Of a stretch of 64,000 bases of DNA, positions 20,109-28,674 are shown piece after piece (position 1 is the first letter of the stretch; every line of letters begins with the position of its first letter). A program made the position numbers and the translations under genes. The notes beneath the pieces were generated by a model, which worked only from the letters and a program-made list of their open reading frames with translations, was not told the origin of the DNA and did not search any database. The stretch comes from Adiantum capillus-veneris. Its lineage: Eukaryota > Streptophyta > Polypodiopsida > Polypodiales > Pteridaceae. Location: the NCBI GenBank assembly GCA_014529385.2, contig CM043962.1, forward strand, positions 124,170,470-124,234,469. The letters run 5' to 3'.

Positions 20109-22640
20109 CTAGTAAGATTGCAGATCCAAGTCCACTTGAGATCCTGCCTCAAATTCCACTATGGGAGGATTCCTGATGTCCTTTTCCCAATTTGTCTGAT
20201 TAGCTTGGCAACTTAGCTCGTTTGCAAAGTTTGCCTCTCTCACTTGTTTCCAAAATTCATTGTAATCCTCATCTTTTCCGTAAATCCTCTGTATGACTGG
20301 ATGAAAACTCTCTATCTCCTGATCGGTTGTGTTCAATACTATGCGGTCATCCTTTTGTGTATTTTCACGCTTTTGTGCATTGGGAGTCTTTTCAGCTACC
20401 CGTGAAACGATAGTCTCCTGCTGGATTGGGTTTTCCTTTCCACAATTCATTGTTTCTTTTGGTGGTTCTAATAAGGCTTGTGCAGTCTCGATCATTCTCT
20501 GGCACATTTCAAGTCTCTGCTTTTCCAATTCCGCGTTTGGGTATGTCATCCACCTCTGTTCTTGTGTTTGGTTGTTCTTTAACCTAGCTTCGTAAGCTCT
20601 CATCAGTGCGTCCAATGGTTCGTGTACTTTGTCGACTAGCACTGATCCCCCTGAGCTTAAGCTCGTTGTTTCTTTGATACTCTTTTGTTTCGTTCTTTCT
20701 GGGCTCATCTCTCGTTTCCCGTTTTGACTCTCAAGTTTTTCTAATCTAGCTTTAGTTTGCTTTAGTTCCTCAGCTAGAATAGCATCTTCACGTTCTTTTC
20801 TCAACTTCATGCGTGCTTTTCTAGCTTTCCATGTGTTTTTCTGACTCCGCGGTCCTTGACTAACCACTTCAGTCGCTAACTTTCCATTCTCAGGTTCTCT
20901 AGTGGTTTTCTTAGCTTGAGCTCTAGTAACAACTTGCATTGGTATCAGAGTTTCATTTTCAGACCCACTGCTGGTAGGAATAGTTTCTAACATATTCAAT
21001 GTCGTCTTTTGCACTTTGTTTGGATTCTTTGAACAATCCTCAATGAAGTGAGTAACCCCACACTCAGTGCAATAAGCGTTAATTCTAATGATTTCCGTAT
21101 GTGGGCAAACATTCATCAGATGGTCACCTCCACACTTGTAACAGGGTCCTAGTGTTGGTCTTGGTCCCATTTGATTCGTCCTTTGTGGATAGGATGGTCT
21201 TTGTCCTGTTAACCCTCCATGAGCTATGAACATCAATGTTCTTGCGTCCAAATTGTATCTCTCTTCATCAGAAGCACTTGTAATTGTTGGTATTCCAAAA
21301 TTCCCAATCATGCCCCATGGTTCTGGTTGTTTGGGTTCTTCTGGTGGGTAATACATAGTTGGAGACATGTGTGCACCAAATTCTTCATAATAGGCTTGAA
21401 TAGGCACTAAGGCTTGTTCTTCCTGATTCTCTAAGGTTGGTGCATATCTAATGCCCACTGGTCTTGCTCCTGGTAAAGGTGGTTGTTGTCCCAATACCGG
21501 TTGCGGTCTTTCTATCCCCATAGGTCCTGGTACACTTCTCGTTGGGTATCGCGGTACTGGATGTATCTGAGGTGGTGCTAATTGAGCAGGAGGTGCATAC
21601 TGGCGCTCCCTTACATACCCTTTGTTGTAATAACACTCCTCTATTGGATGATTTGTCCATTTTTGTTCAATAGCACACCATTTCAGTGTTTTTGGCAATG
21701 GTTTTTGGTATGGTGCCATCCTTTTTAGAGCATCTTCTATCATTTGCTCTACATTTGGCATGGTTGTTGTTTGAACATTATTTTTAGTGGTAGTCTCGCT
21801 CGCTACGGAGGAGGAGCTACTGGATGCAAAATCTGTATCCGCTGACACCTCTCCATAAACCGTACAGTTATCCACTAAGTACAATGCCTCTCTCGTTACT
21901 TGCTCGAAACTTGTACAAGATTTCAAGTGCAAGTCCTTCTTGAGAGTGTCGTTCCTCAGTCCCTCAATAAAGAGAACAGATAGTCTGTCATCTTGTGGTC
22001 GTTCACGTACTGGACATCTCTCAATGTATTGTTTGAAGCGAAGTGAAGCTTCCTTCACTTTTTCGTGTTCTCTCTGTTTAAAAGCATATATTTGTGAGAC
22101 CGTATTGTGCTTAATCCCTCGTTTTGAGAATTCCTCAGCAAACTCTCTTAGCAAATGGTCAATGTCATGGAATCCCCCTATGTTCATTGGTTGAAACCAT
22201 GTCAATGCAGTACCTTCTAGAGTAAGACCAAATCCCTCGTATTGTGTATGGAAATCTGTTATCTGCTCAGCTCTTAAGACTTGCTTAAAGAGTGACACAT
22301 GTGCATACGGATCTCCTGAACCACCATACTTCTTTGGCATACACTTGGCTACTTGAGATGGTCTCATACGTCTATGATCTGCCACCAATCTCATTGCTCC
22401 TGTGTCTCGGCTAAAGCTTTCTCTAGCATCATGGACTTCATGGGTTACCCTTGTCGGTTCCTCTGCCCTGAATCTACTACTGGGAGGTAAATGTGATGGT
22501 TCCGCTTCAAACCTTGGACCTGGAGTGGTATAGGTGGGGATTGGAACTGCACTACCTCGATTCGTCTCCATTGACTCTCTGGAATGTAATGATCCCATTG
22601 GTCCGAGCTTCGAGTCCAAGGTTACTGAAAGAGTCAGCAA
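20109..22640 (-). CDS. element A gag: capsid region and two zinc knuckles
   Basis: An 843-codon open piece without its own ATG (first codon TTG). The capsid-like part is encoded at about 21860-22340 (KYGGSGDPYAHVSLFKQVL, ALTWFQPM, LREFAEEFSKRG), matching Retrotrans_gag. A Pro-rich stretch follows. Two knuckles, CYKCGGDHLMNVC (about 21112-21150) and CTECGVTHFIEDC (about 21036-21076), both have C-x2-C-x3-H-x4-C spacing, one residue shorter than usual. The C-terminal third is Lys/Glu/Gln-rich and partly coiled coil. The frame ends at TAG 20109-20111, where B has TGG. Upstream, a 2-nt loss near 22610-22625 disconnects it from the N-terminal extension. Confidence 0.85.
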   Translation of the reverse strand: MLTLSVTLDSKLGPMGSLHSRESMETNRGSAVPIPTYTTPGPRFEAEPSHLPPSSRFRAEEPTRVTHEVHDARESFSRDTGAMRLVADHRRMRPSQVAKCMPKKYGGSGDPYAHVSLFKQVLRAEQITDFHTQYEGFGLTLEGTALTWFQPMNIGGFHDIDHLLREFAEEFSKRGIKHNTVSQIYAFKQREHEKVKEASLRFKQYIERCPVRERPQDDRLSVLFIEGLRNDTLKKDLHLKSCTSFEQVTREALYLVDNCTVYGEVSADTDFASSSSSSVASETTTKNNVQTTTMPNVEQMIEDALKRMAPYQKPLPKTLKWCAIEQKWTNHPIEECYYNKGYVRERQYAPPAQLAPPQIHPVPRYPTRSVPGPMGIERPQPVLGQQPPLPGARPVGIRYAPTLENQEEQALVPIQAYYEEFGAHMSPTMYYPPEEPKQPEPWGMIGNFGIPTITSASDEERYNLDARTLMFIAHGGLTGQRPSYPQRTNQMGPRPTLGPCYKCGGDHLMNVCPHTEIIRINAYCTECGVTHFIEDCSKNPNKVQKTTLNMLETIPTSSGSENETLIPMQVVTRAQAKKTTREPENGKLATEVVSQGPRSQKNTWKARKARMKLRKEREDAILAEELKQTKARLEKLESQNGKREMSPERTKQKSIKETTSLSSGGSVLVDKVHEPLDALMRAYEARLKNNQTQEQRWMTYPNAELEKQRLEMCQRMIETAQALLEPPKETMNCGKENPIQQETIVSRVAEKTPNAQKRENTQKDDRIVLNTTDQEIESFHPVIQRIYGKDEDYNEFWKQVREANFANELSCQANQTNWEKDIRNPPIVEFEAGSQVDLDLQSY

Positions 22641-23520
22641 CCTGAGTTCTTTGTCCTCCTGTTGTCATTGAGTTTTGCACTCCAGTTGTTGGTGCTGGTC
22701 TATGTGAGCTAGAAGTAACATAATACTGATGTAGTGGTCCCCCAAAGTATGTATATCCTTCTAATTCTTTCTTGCCCATTGTTGAGTATTGCCTGCCATA
22801 CTTATCGTAAGCGGCAATTTTCACTTCCGATCCCTCTGTGTAGGTAAAGACATAGAGTCTTTTTTTGTCTGTCAACTCTCCGGTGTAGGGTTCTTCACAT
22901 CTATAATAGAGATCTTGCTCCCCATTATTATATTTGTATAGCCCCACATAGATGTTATCAGTGTTGATCCTTGTAGTTTCATTCTCTCTTCTTAACCTCG
23001 CATTAGGGAAGTTCATTATTGGTGCTTTCTCCTCGAGTTCTTCATCTATTTTGGCTTTGGTGCCCATCAATCCCCACTTGTCCACAAAGTTAGGGTTTAG
23101 GACTACCAAGTACATGGTACCCTCGTCATCTAGATATCTATCTCCGCTATAGCTCACAGGCACTAAGTCCTTGAACTCACTAGGTCTCTCTTCTATCTTT
23201 ACACAATAGCGGTCCATTCCATCTTTGTAGATCTTTGCACCTTGCTCATTGTCGTACTGATATTTTATGAACAATAGCTTCATTGTGGCGGAAGGGTTTG
23301 ATGATCCTGCTGCCATATTTTCTCTGTTGTTCCTGTTCGAGTGTTCGGTGAAAATCTCGTAAGACCTCTCCGAAGAAGTATCAGAAACACTTCCTTCAAA
23401 GATCGGCTCTAATGGTTGCACCCAACTTTGGTTTACACTTCCCTCGGTTGATATGACACTTGCTGGTTCCCCTTGTTTTGGTTGATTATTCCCGAGATTC
23501 CTGCCCGATCTCAAATTCAT
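22552..23520 (-). CDS. element A gag N-terminal extension
   Basis: The first ATG of the gag-pol frame is at 23520 (MNLRSGRNLG); the frame is open back to 23559 and closed by a TGA above. It encodes about 320 residues with no recognised domain: Asn/Gln/Ser-rich start, then a compact-looking middle (FIKYQYDNEQGAKIYKDG; KAPIMNFPNARLRRENE). The last residues run out of frame because two bases present in B (58468-58480 region) are missing here. Confidence 0.72.
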   Translation of the reverse strand: MNLRSGRNLGNNQPKQGEPASVISTEGSVNQSWVQPLEPIFEGSVSDTSSERSYEIFTEHSNRNNRENMAAGSSNPSATMKLLFIKYQYDNEQGAKIYKDGMDRYCVKIEERPSEFKDLVPVSYSGDRYLDDEGTMYLVVLNPNFVDKWGLMGTKAKIDEELEEKAPIMNFPNARLRRENETTRINTDNIYVGLYKYNNGEQDLYYRCEEPYTGELTDKKRLYVFTYTEGSEVKIAAYDKYGRQYSTMGKKELEGYTYFGGPLHQYYVTSSSHRPAPTTGVQNSMTTGGQRTQVADSFSNLGLEARTNGIITFQRVNGDESR

Positions 23521-23688
23521 CAATTCCCCTAAAGGACTGTAACTTTTCCGTCTCGGCAATTTGTTTTCCCCAAGTTTTTGTGGTCAGAATTGATCCAATC
23601 TGACTGATACTTGGTCAATTGTTTAATCTTGTCAGTTGGACAACTTCTGTTTTATCAAGTGAGAATTTTGTTGCAGCTATGCTGAAAA

Positions 23689-24409
23689 AGACATTATACG
23701 CGTATGATGTCTTTTTTCACAGATTTTGACTATTTTGGTTATGCTCACTCTCCGTGGCCCCTTTATGCTCTGTTCACTCACAAAATTCAGTTTGAACTCT
23801 GTTTGAGCAAGTTATGGCTAGTTCAGGCTTTTCTTGGCAATTTTCCGCTTTTGACTTGTTTTTTGGGTCAATTGTGATCCAAATGGGATGAAACTTGAAA
23901 TATAACCTCTAGATAGCTATTACAATGGATCTGTGTTAGCAAAGTATCAAAATATGTCCAAAATTAGGTCAAAGACATCATATGCGTATGATGTCTTTTT
24001 CATCAATTTGGGTCCAAACTTGATATTTATGCTTCCTACAGTGCCTGTAACAATCTTGTCAGGTCAGATATAAAAAATAAGCAGTGGATGTGCCAAAAGA
24101 CATTATACGCGTATGATGTCTTTTGTCCCAGATTTTGACTATTTTTGGTTTTAAGCCTTCTCCAATGTTTATAATTGAGTTTCAAGTGTTTTTGTCAGGT
24201 TTGAATGTAAAAACAAGATCTGAATCCAAAATTTCCTATTCTTTGCGTTTCTTGGACTCCGACTTGTCTTTTTGGGTTTCTTTGAGTGTTAATGCTCTTG
24301 TTTTAAGTTGATCTTAGGGTAAAACCCCCCTTCCAAACACTCTGGCAATGTCAAATTTTCAATTTTAGTCTCTGTTTAGGTCCTAAGACATCATACGCGT
24401 ATGATGTCT
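23689..24409. repeat. array of four 24-bp palindromes in the 5' leader of element A
   Basis: Copies at 23689-23712, 23973-23996, 24098-24121 and 24386-24409. The last is a perfect palindrome; the others each have one mismatching base pair (ATTAT for ATCAT, or ATGCGT core). Distances are 284, 125 and 288 bp, mirroring the spacer array (283, 135, 285). The leader and spacer share further sequence, such as GATCCAAATGGGATGAAACTTG against GATCCAAATTGGGTAAAACTTG. They sit between the primer binding site and gag, where packaging and dimerisation signals of retroelements usually lie. Confidence 0.93.
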
Positions 24410-24929
24410 AAAGTTGCAGATTTCCAGATTTTCAGCACAGAACTCTTCCAATAGCTCTTTTAAGTGCTCAGCAACAATGAGTTACACAGAAAATTTTTCT
24501 GAACTTTGTTTATTTCATATTTCACTACCAAAGCGACTTTTTCAGTGATCTAACATGCAATCAAACACATCAAGCAAATAGAACACCAATTGATAGCTCT
24601 AGATCAAGATCAAATCAGGCCCTACCTAAGCTACTTCTAATCATAAAATGGATTTTTTGCAATTGAAAATATAAAGAGATTTACTACCACACAAGGAGTA
24701 GCAAATGCTTTTTATGTCAACAACCACTTAAACACCATCAAAAACAATCTAATCTAAGCTAAACTAAAAATACTGTCAACACGAAAGACCCAGGAATACC
24801 CCACTTCCTATAATCTCTCGAGACCTTCGGAGTCCACCACTCCTAGATCTTTTCTAACTAAAGTATACAAAGTAGTTTATACGACTCACCTCGTAGGATT
24901 AGTCTAAGGTCACCTACTTAGGGCTCTCG

Positions 24930-24947
24930 TCCCCGGCAGCGGCGCCA
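24930..24947 (-). promoter_or_regulatory. primer binding site of element A (tRNA-Asp)
   Basis: The minus strand reads TGGCGCCGCTGCCGGGGA two bases inside the 5' LTR. It matches the complement of the plant tRNA-Asp 3' end at 17 of 18 positions (CGCTG instead of CGTTG). The tRNA comparison is from memory. Confidence 0.85.
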
Positions 24948-24949
24948 AA

Positions 24950-25902
24950 TGTTAAGGCGGTTACGCCGCTAGCGGAAGCTAAATAGCGAGAACTCAACCA
25001 ACAACAGAATTTGTCAGACGAGGACGGAGCTTGACCCGCAGGCGCATGGAAACAACTAGGTGGGTGTCAAATCACCTACTCGACCTTCTAATGACAATCA
25101 CTACTAAGGAAATCAAATCTAAGTTCTAAATTACGCAAGTGACTGAAATCCGTACTACGAACGAATGCTATACGAAACAGGATCTAGAATCATTGAATCG
25201 ATCTCAAACTCAAGGGGAAGTCTATACACTAGGTAAGAACAACACCCTAAAGACTTGAACTGCAAAATCAACCTATAACCACTCCGTGCGGCAAACGCGT
25301 ATGAAGACAGGCCGAAAAATACAGGTGACCGAAACTTGACCCCGATGGTACTAATGCGTAGCTCTACTGGTTGTGGTTCTATAGATATGCTGCACGCTCT
25401 ATTCCGACACACGAGTTGGAAGAAAACTCACACCGAAGCTCGTAGGAACTTACCACACATAGAAGCCGATAGCGCGCACTCTTGGTATCTGTGCGTAGCT
25501 CTCACCGTTGCTAACACAATGGCGGTGTCGCTTCTCCAATGGCGGCCCCGTAGCTCGCGTAGCAAGAAGATAAGACTCTCTCTCTCTCTCTCTCAGACAC
25601 AGTCACGGCGCTCAAAAACTCACTTTGATTAATAATTGAATCTCCTTTAGGTTACAAAACTTTGGCTTATATACCTCAGCCTTGGAGGTGAGAACATCTC
25701 TAATTATTTACATCAACAGGTGAAATTACTTCGGGATTACAAGCTGGAAACTCAATTGAGTCCCGTTACTTAATGAATGGCTCAAATCAAAATTAATGTC
25801 GGAAAGACATTTATTACAATCAATGGTTACAAAATGATGGGTGTGAGCAAAAATGTGGGTGTGATCCTCTGCTGGCTCAACACTTCCTCTGCTGGCTCAA
25901 CA
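24950..25902 (-). repeat. 5' LTR of element A
   Basis: 953 bp, TGTTAAGG...CTCAACA, followed by CTTAT. It drives transcription leftward. Confidence 0.95.
25675..25684 (-). promoter_or_regulatory. TATA-like box of the A 5' LTR
   Basis: The minus strand reads GGTATATAAGCC, about 60 bp upstream of the (GA)n tract on that strand. It is conserved in the LTRs at 11051-11060, 43436-43445 and 61518-61527. Confidence 0.65.
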
Positions 25903-26843
25903 CTTATTTCTGGCGAGGTGGCAATCATGCTAATAAAGAGATAGAGGGAGAGATAGTGAGCCTAATAGTGTGTTCTCTAGAGATGACTCACAGACACGGG
26001 GACTTTTCTAGCATGAGTGTATGTGAAGTGACCATTGGATTCAAGATGTAGACATAGCTTCTTTACATAGTGTAAATTGCCAAAATTGCTACACTAAGTC
26101 CCCTTTCTCGTGAGGTAAGTGTTGCCAATCCCTTCCACCAAAATACTACCAAGTGCTGACCCTTGATGAAATTGCCGCCCTCCTAATAGTGACCTCTCAG
26201 TGCCTTTTTTATAGGTGCTGGCTGCTTTAGATTAGGGTAATCGGATTAGATTAGGGTAATATGATTAGATTAGGGGCTCTAATCAAGGCAGACAAAGCAA
26301 GGAGGTAGGCCCTGGATGGTTGACCCTTGCTTTGTCTTGGGTAATATTATAAAGGAAAGCTCCTAGGTGGGCCTTTGTGGCCATCACCTAGAGAGAGGTG
26401 ATAATTTACAAATTCGGATTTTTTACAAGATTTGATTTGAAAACTGGGAAAAATGATGACAACCTACGGATTTTACTGAAGAGGGCATCGTGGATGCGAT
26501 GCTGGTGAACAACAACCTTACCTGGTGTGTTGATGTAGTGCCTTTGTCATTTTTGGGGTCGGCCGCGGCATGCCTTTGGCACCTTTTCTTGTTTCAGTGT
26601 CGGCGACACGCGACTTGGCTGTCTTCTTTTTGTTGATGACGTCGATGTCGTCAAGTCCTTCGTGTTTTTTTCTATTTTTGTTGATGGGTGCTTATGGCGT
26701 GCGCGTGTATGTGTGGATATGTGAATGCATGTATGCACGTGCACGTGTGTATGTAATTGTGTTTATAGGGGTGTGTGTGTGTGTGTATACGTGTGTGGGT
26801 GTATACGGTAAGGGTGTGTGTGGAAACGGGGATATAAGTTATT

Positions 26844-26846
<3 letters not shown>

Positions 26847-26920
<74 letters not shown>
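26847..26920. repeat. (CA)n(TA)n microsatellite
   Basis: About 18 CA units followed directly by about 19 TA units. The counterpart in the other LTR is much shorter (1577-1624). Confidence 0.95.
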
Positions 26921-26922
<2 letters not shown>

Positions 26923-27266
26923 CTTTTTCCGCTGCCTGCTGCGTGGAGAGAGGGAGGACGAGAATGGGAGAAAGAGAGGGAGCGGGTGATGTATGAGAGG
27001 AGGGGAGGGTTTAGAGTGTGTGTGAGTGCGTGTGTGTGTCTATGTAGGTGTGTGTGTGTGTAGGTGTGTGTGTGTGTGAGATGTGTGTGTGTGAGAGAGA
27101 GAGAACGTTCTGATGCTGCCTTCGGGCCTGTCGAGAATGCAAGGGAGAGAGGCGGTGATGGTGAGCGAGATTCAAAGAGGGTGTGTGTGTGTGTGTGTGT
27201 GTTGTGTGTGTGAATAAAAGAGAGGGAGAGAACTATGCTCTGATGGCGACGCTTGCACAGGCCAAA

Positions 27267-27268
<2 letters not shown>

Positions 27269-27320
<52 letters not shown>
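27269..27320. repeat. (GA)n microsatellite
   Basis: About 26 uninterrupted GA units. Confidence 0.95.
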
Positions 27321-27323
<3 letters not shown>

Positions 27324-27469
27324 TGCAGCAGGAGTGTGAGTGTGTGTGTGTGTGTGGATTAAGAGAGAGAAAGATCGTTCTCAGTGCCATGCGCGGCCTA
27401 CGGACTGACGAGAGCGCGAGTGAGAGATAGAGGATATGACATGGTGTGGGTGTACCGCCCGTGGGAACC

Positions 27470-27489
27470 GGGGGGGGGGGGGGGGGGGG
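27470..27489 (+). repeat. G homopolymer
   Basis: A run of 20 G on the plus strand. The matching place in the other LTR (2150-2160) has only GAGGGAGGGGGGG. The exact length may be uncertain for sequencing reasons. Confidence 0.85.
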
Positions 27490-27899
27490 TTGAGGGGGGT
27501 GTGAGGTCAGCCATTTAAGCAAGGGTGGAAGCCCGACAGAGGGTGGGTGAGGGTGGTGTGTAGGTGTGTGTGTGTGTGTGGAGAGTAAGAGAGAGAATTA
27601 TGTTGCATGGCGGGTTCCTACAGTGAGGGGAAGAGAAAGACAGAGAGAGAGCATGCGAGTGAGAGTGGGGTGAAAGAGAGAGAGGGTATGTGGGGGTGAA
27701 TTAAGAGAGATAAATAAATAGATATTCTACTTCATGCATGGCCAGGCCGCTTACTCAAAGAGAGTGTGTGAGCAAATCGAGAGAGGGAAAGATAGTGAGA
27801 AAGAGAGCGATGGCCTGCTGGTGGGAAGAAAGCAAGAGGGGAGAGAGAGAGCGGGGGTGTGATGGCGGCCCGCTGGGCATGGGTATGGAGGAGCGAGGG

Positions 27900-27903
<4 letters not shown>

Positions 27904-27980
<77 letters not shown>
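27904..27980. repeat. (GA)n microsatellite
   Basis: About 38 GA units; the equivalent array at 2573-2606 is interrupted and shorter. Confidence 0.95.
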
Positions 27981-27981
<1 letters not shown>

Positions 27982-28106
27982 CTTTCTGAATAATGAAAGA
28001 GAGAGAGAGGGATAATTTGCAAAAGTGTGGCGGCCCACCGGTGGAATATAGACAGTGGCACCCTGTTTTATGCACCTATTGGGCCAGGCGATGCAGAGGC
28101 AGGGTA

Positions 28107-28108
<2 letters not shown>

Positions 28109-28158
<50 letters not shown>
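28109..28158. repeat. (GA)n microsatellite
   Basis: About 25 GA units near the outer end of the C LTR; the other copy (2733-2750) has about 8. Confidence 0.95.
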
Positions 28159-28160
<2 letters not shown>

Positions 28161-28370
28161 GACGGAGGCGAGCAGGAGAGAGAGAGAGGCCTCTGTCTTC
28201 TGGCGATAATGGAGAGAGGTGTGTCCAAATTAGTGGCGGCCCACCGGTGGTTAAGCATAGAGGGGTGGTGAATGTAAAAAAAAACTATTTTTTATCAATT
28301 TTCCTTGGTAATGCACTCTCCCCTGCTTGGGGTTGGTTCTTGCGGCCGTGGTTTCAAAAACCGGTCGTCA

Positions 28371-28670
28371 CCGGCTACCTTTTGTTGCTTGATGGGGCTA
28401 AAGGATGGAGAGATTGATAGGTTGCAAAATGAAATCAATGAAGGAATAATCTTATTTCTTAGAAATAAGTGGGATAAGGAAGATCTGATAGATATGGAAA
28501 CAAGGGCAGAGCAGTTAAAGCAGGAGAGGGTGCTAAAGGAATAGTTGGTCTGACACTTTTCAATGCATCAGTATCGACCAACAACAGTGTCTTGAAAACA
28601 TGGGAGGAGCTAGTTAATGACTACATATCACAAAGGATGTTTACTCAAAGTTTGTAGGTGTTTGTAGTGA
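28371..28670 (+). pseudogene. right part of the exon split by element C
   Basis: The frame interrupted at 376 resumes at CCG (28371) and stays open to TAA/TAG at 28542-28544. It encodes a hydrophilic helical segment (KDGEIDRLQNEINEGI; MGLKDGE). A +1 shift near 28525 would open a further 45 codons (GAKGIVGLTLFNAS; WEELVNDYISQRMFTQSL) up to 28657. That suggests one ancestral protein frame with a later indel. The family is not recognised. Confidence 0.5.
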
Positions 28671-28674
28671 TTGG

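Larger units (their letters stand above)
10334..25902 (-). mobile_element. element A: Ty3/gypsy element with an in-frame pol deletion (non-autonomous)
   Basis: 15,569 bp flanked by CTTAT on both sides (10329-10333, 25903-25907), inserted in the 5' LTR of C. LTRs of 954 and 953 bp start TGTTAAGG and end CTCAACA. I count about 11 substitutions between them (about 1.2%), so the insertion is recent relative to C. It is collinear with element B except for a 3,477-bp gap that removes RT, RNase H, both HHCC domains and the integrase core. Gag, the first protease, the integrase C-terminus, the second protease, ORF3, palindromes, PBS and PPT remain. No chromodomain and no aRNH were seen in the family, so it is a non-chromovirus gypsy lineage that I cannot name. 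Confidence 0.93.
381..28370 (-). mobile_element. element C: Tat-type Ty3/gypsy LTR retrotransposon, degenerate and nested
   Basis: Two related copies of a 2.6-2.75 kb LTR (381-2963 and 10046-28370, the latter split by element A) enclose gag, protease, RT, RNase H, a second RNase H and integrase fragments, all on the minus strand. The LTR ends are TGACG and CGTCA. The element is flanked by CCGG (377-380 and 28371-28374), or ACCGG if the terminal A is counted with the flank. Without the A and D insertions it is about 11.6 kb. The archaeal-like RNase H between RNase H and integrase places it in the Tat/Ogre group. Nearly every frame is broken. LTR copies differ by roughly 5-13% depending on the stretch, so it is clearly older than A and B. 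Confidence 0.88.
25903..28370 (-). repeat. 5' LTR of element C, outer part
   Basis: It continues the C LTR after element A, matching 663-2963, and ends CCGGTCGTCA at 28370 with CCGG as target duplication. It holds longer microsatellites than the other copy. Confidence 0.85.

Noticed and set aside
20109-20111. TAG between gag and pol of A considered as programmed readthrough
   Set aside because: B has TGG at this site and the change is a CHG transition like the other stops, so it is more likely decay.
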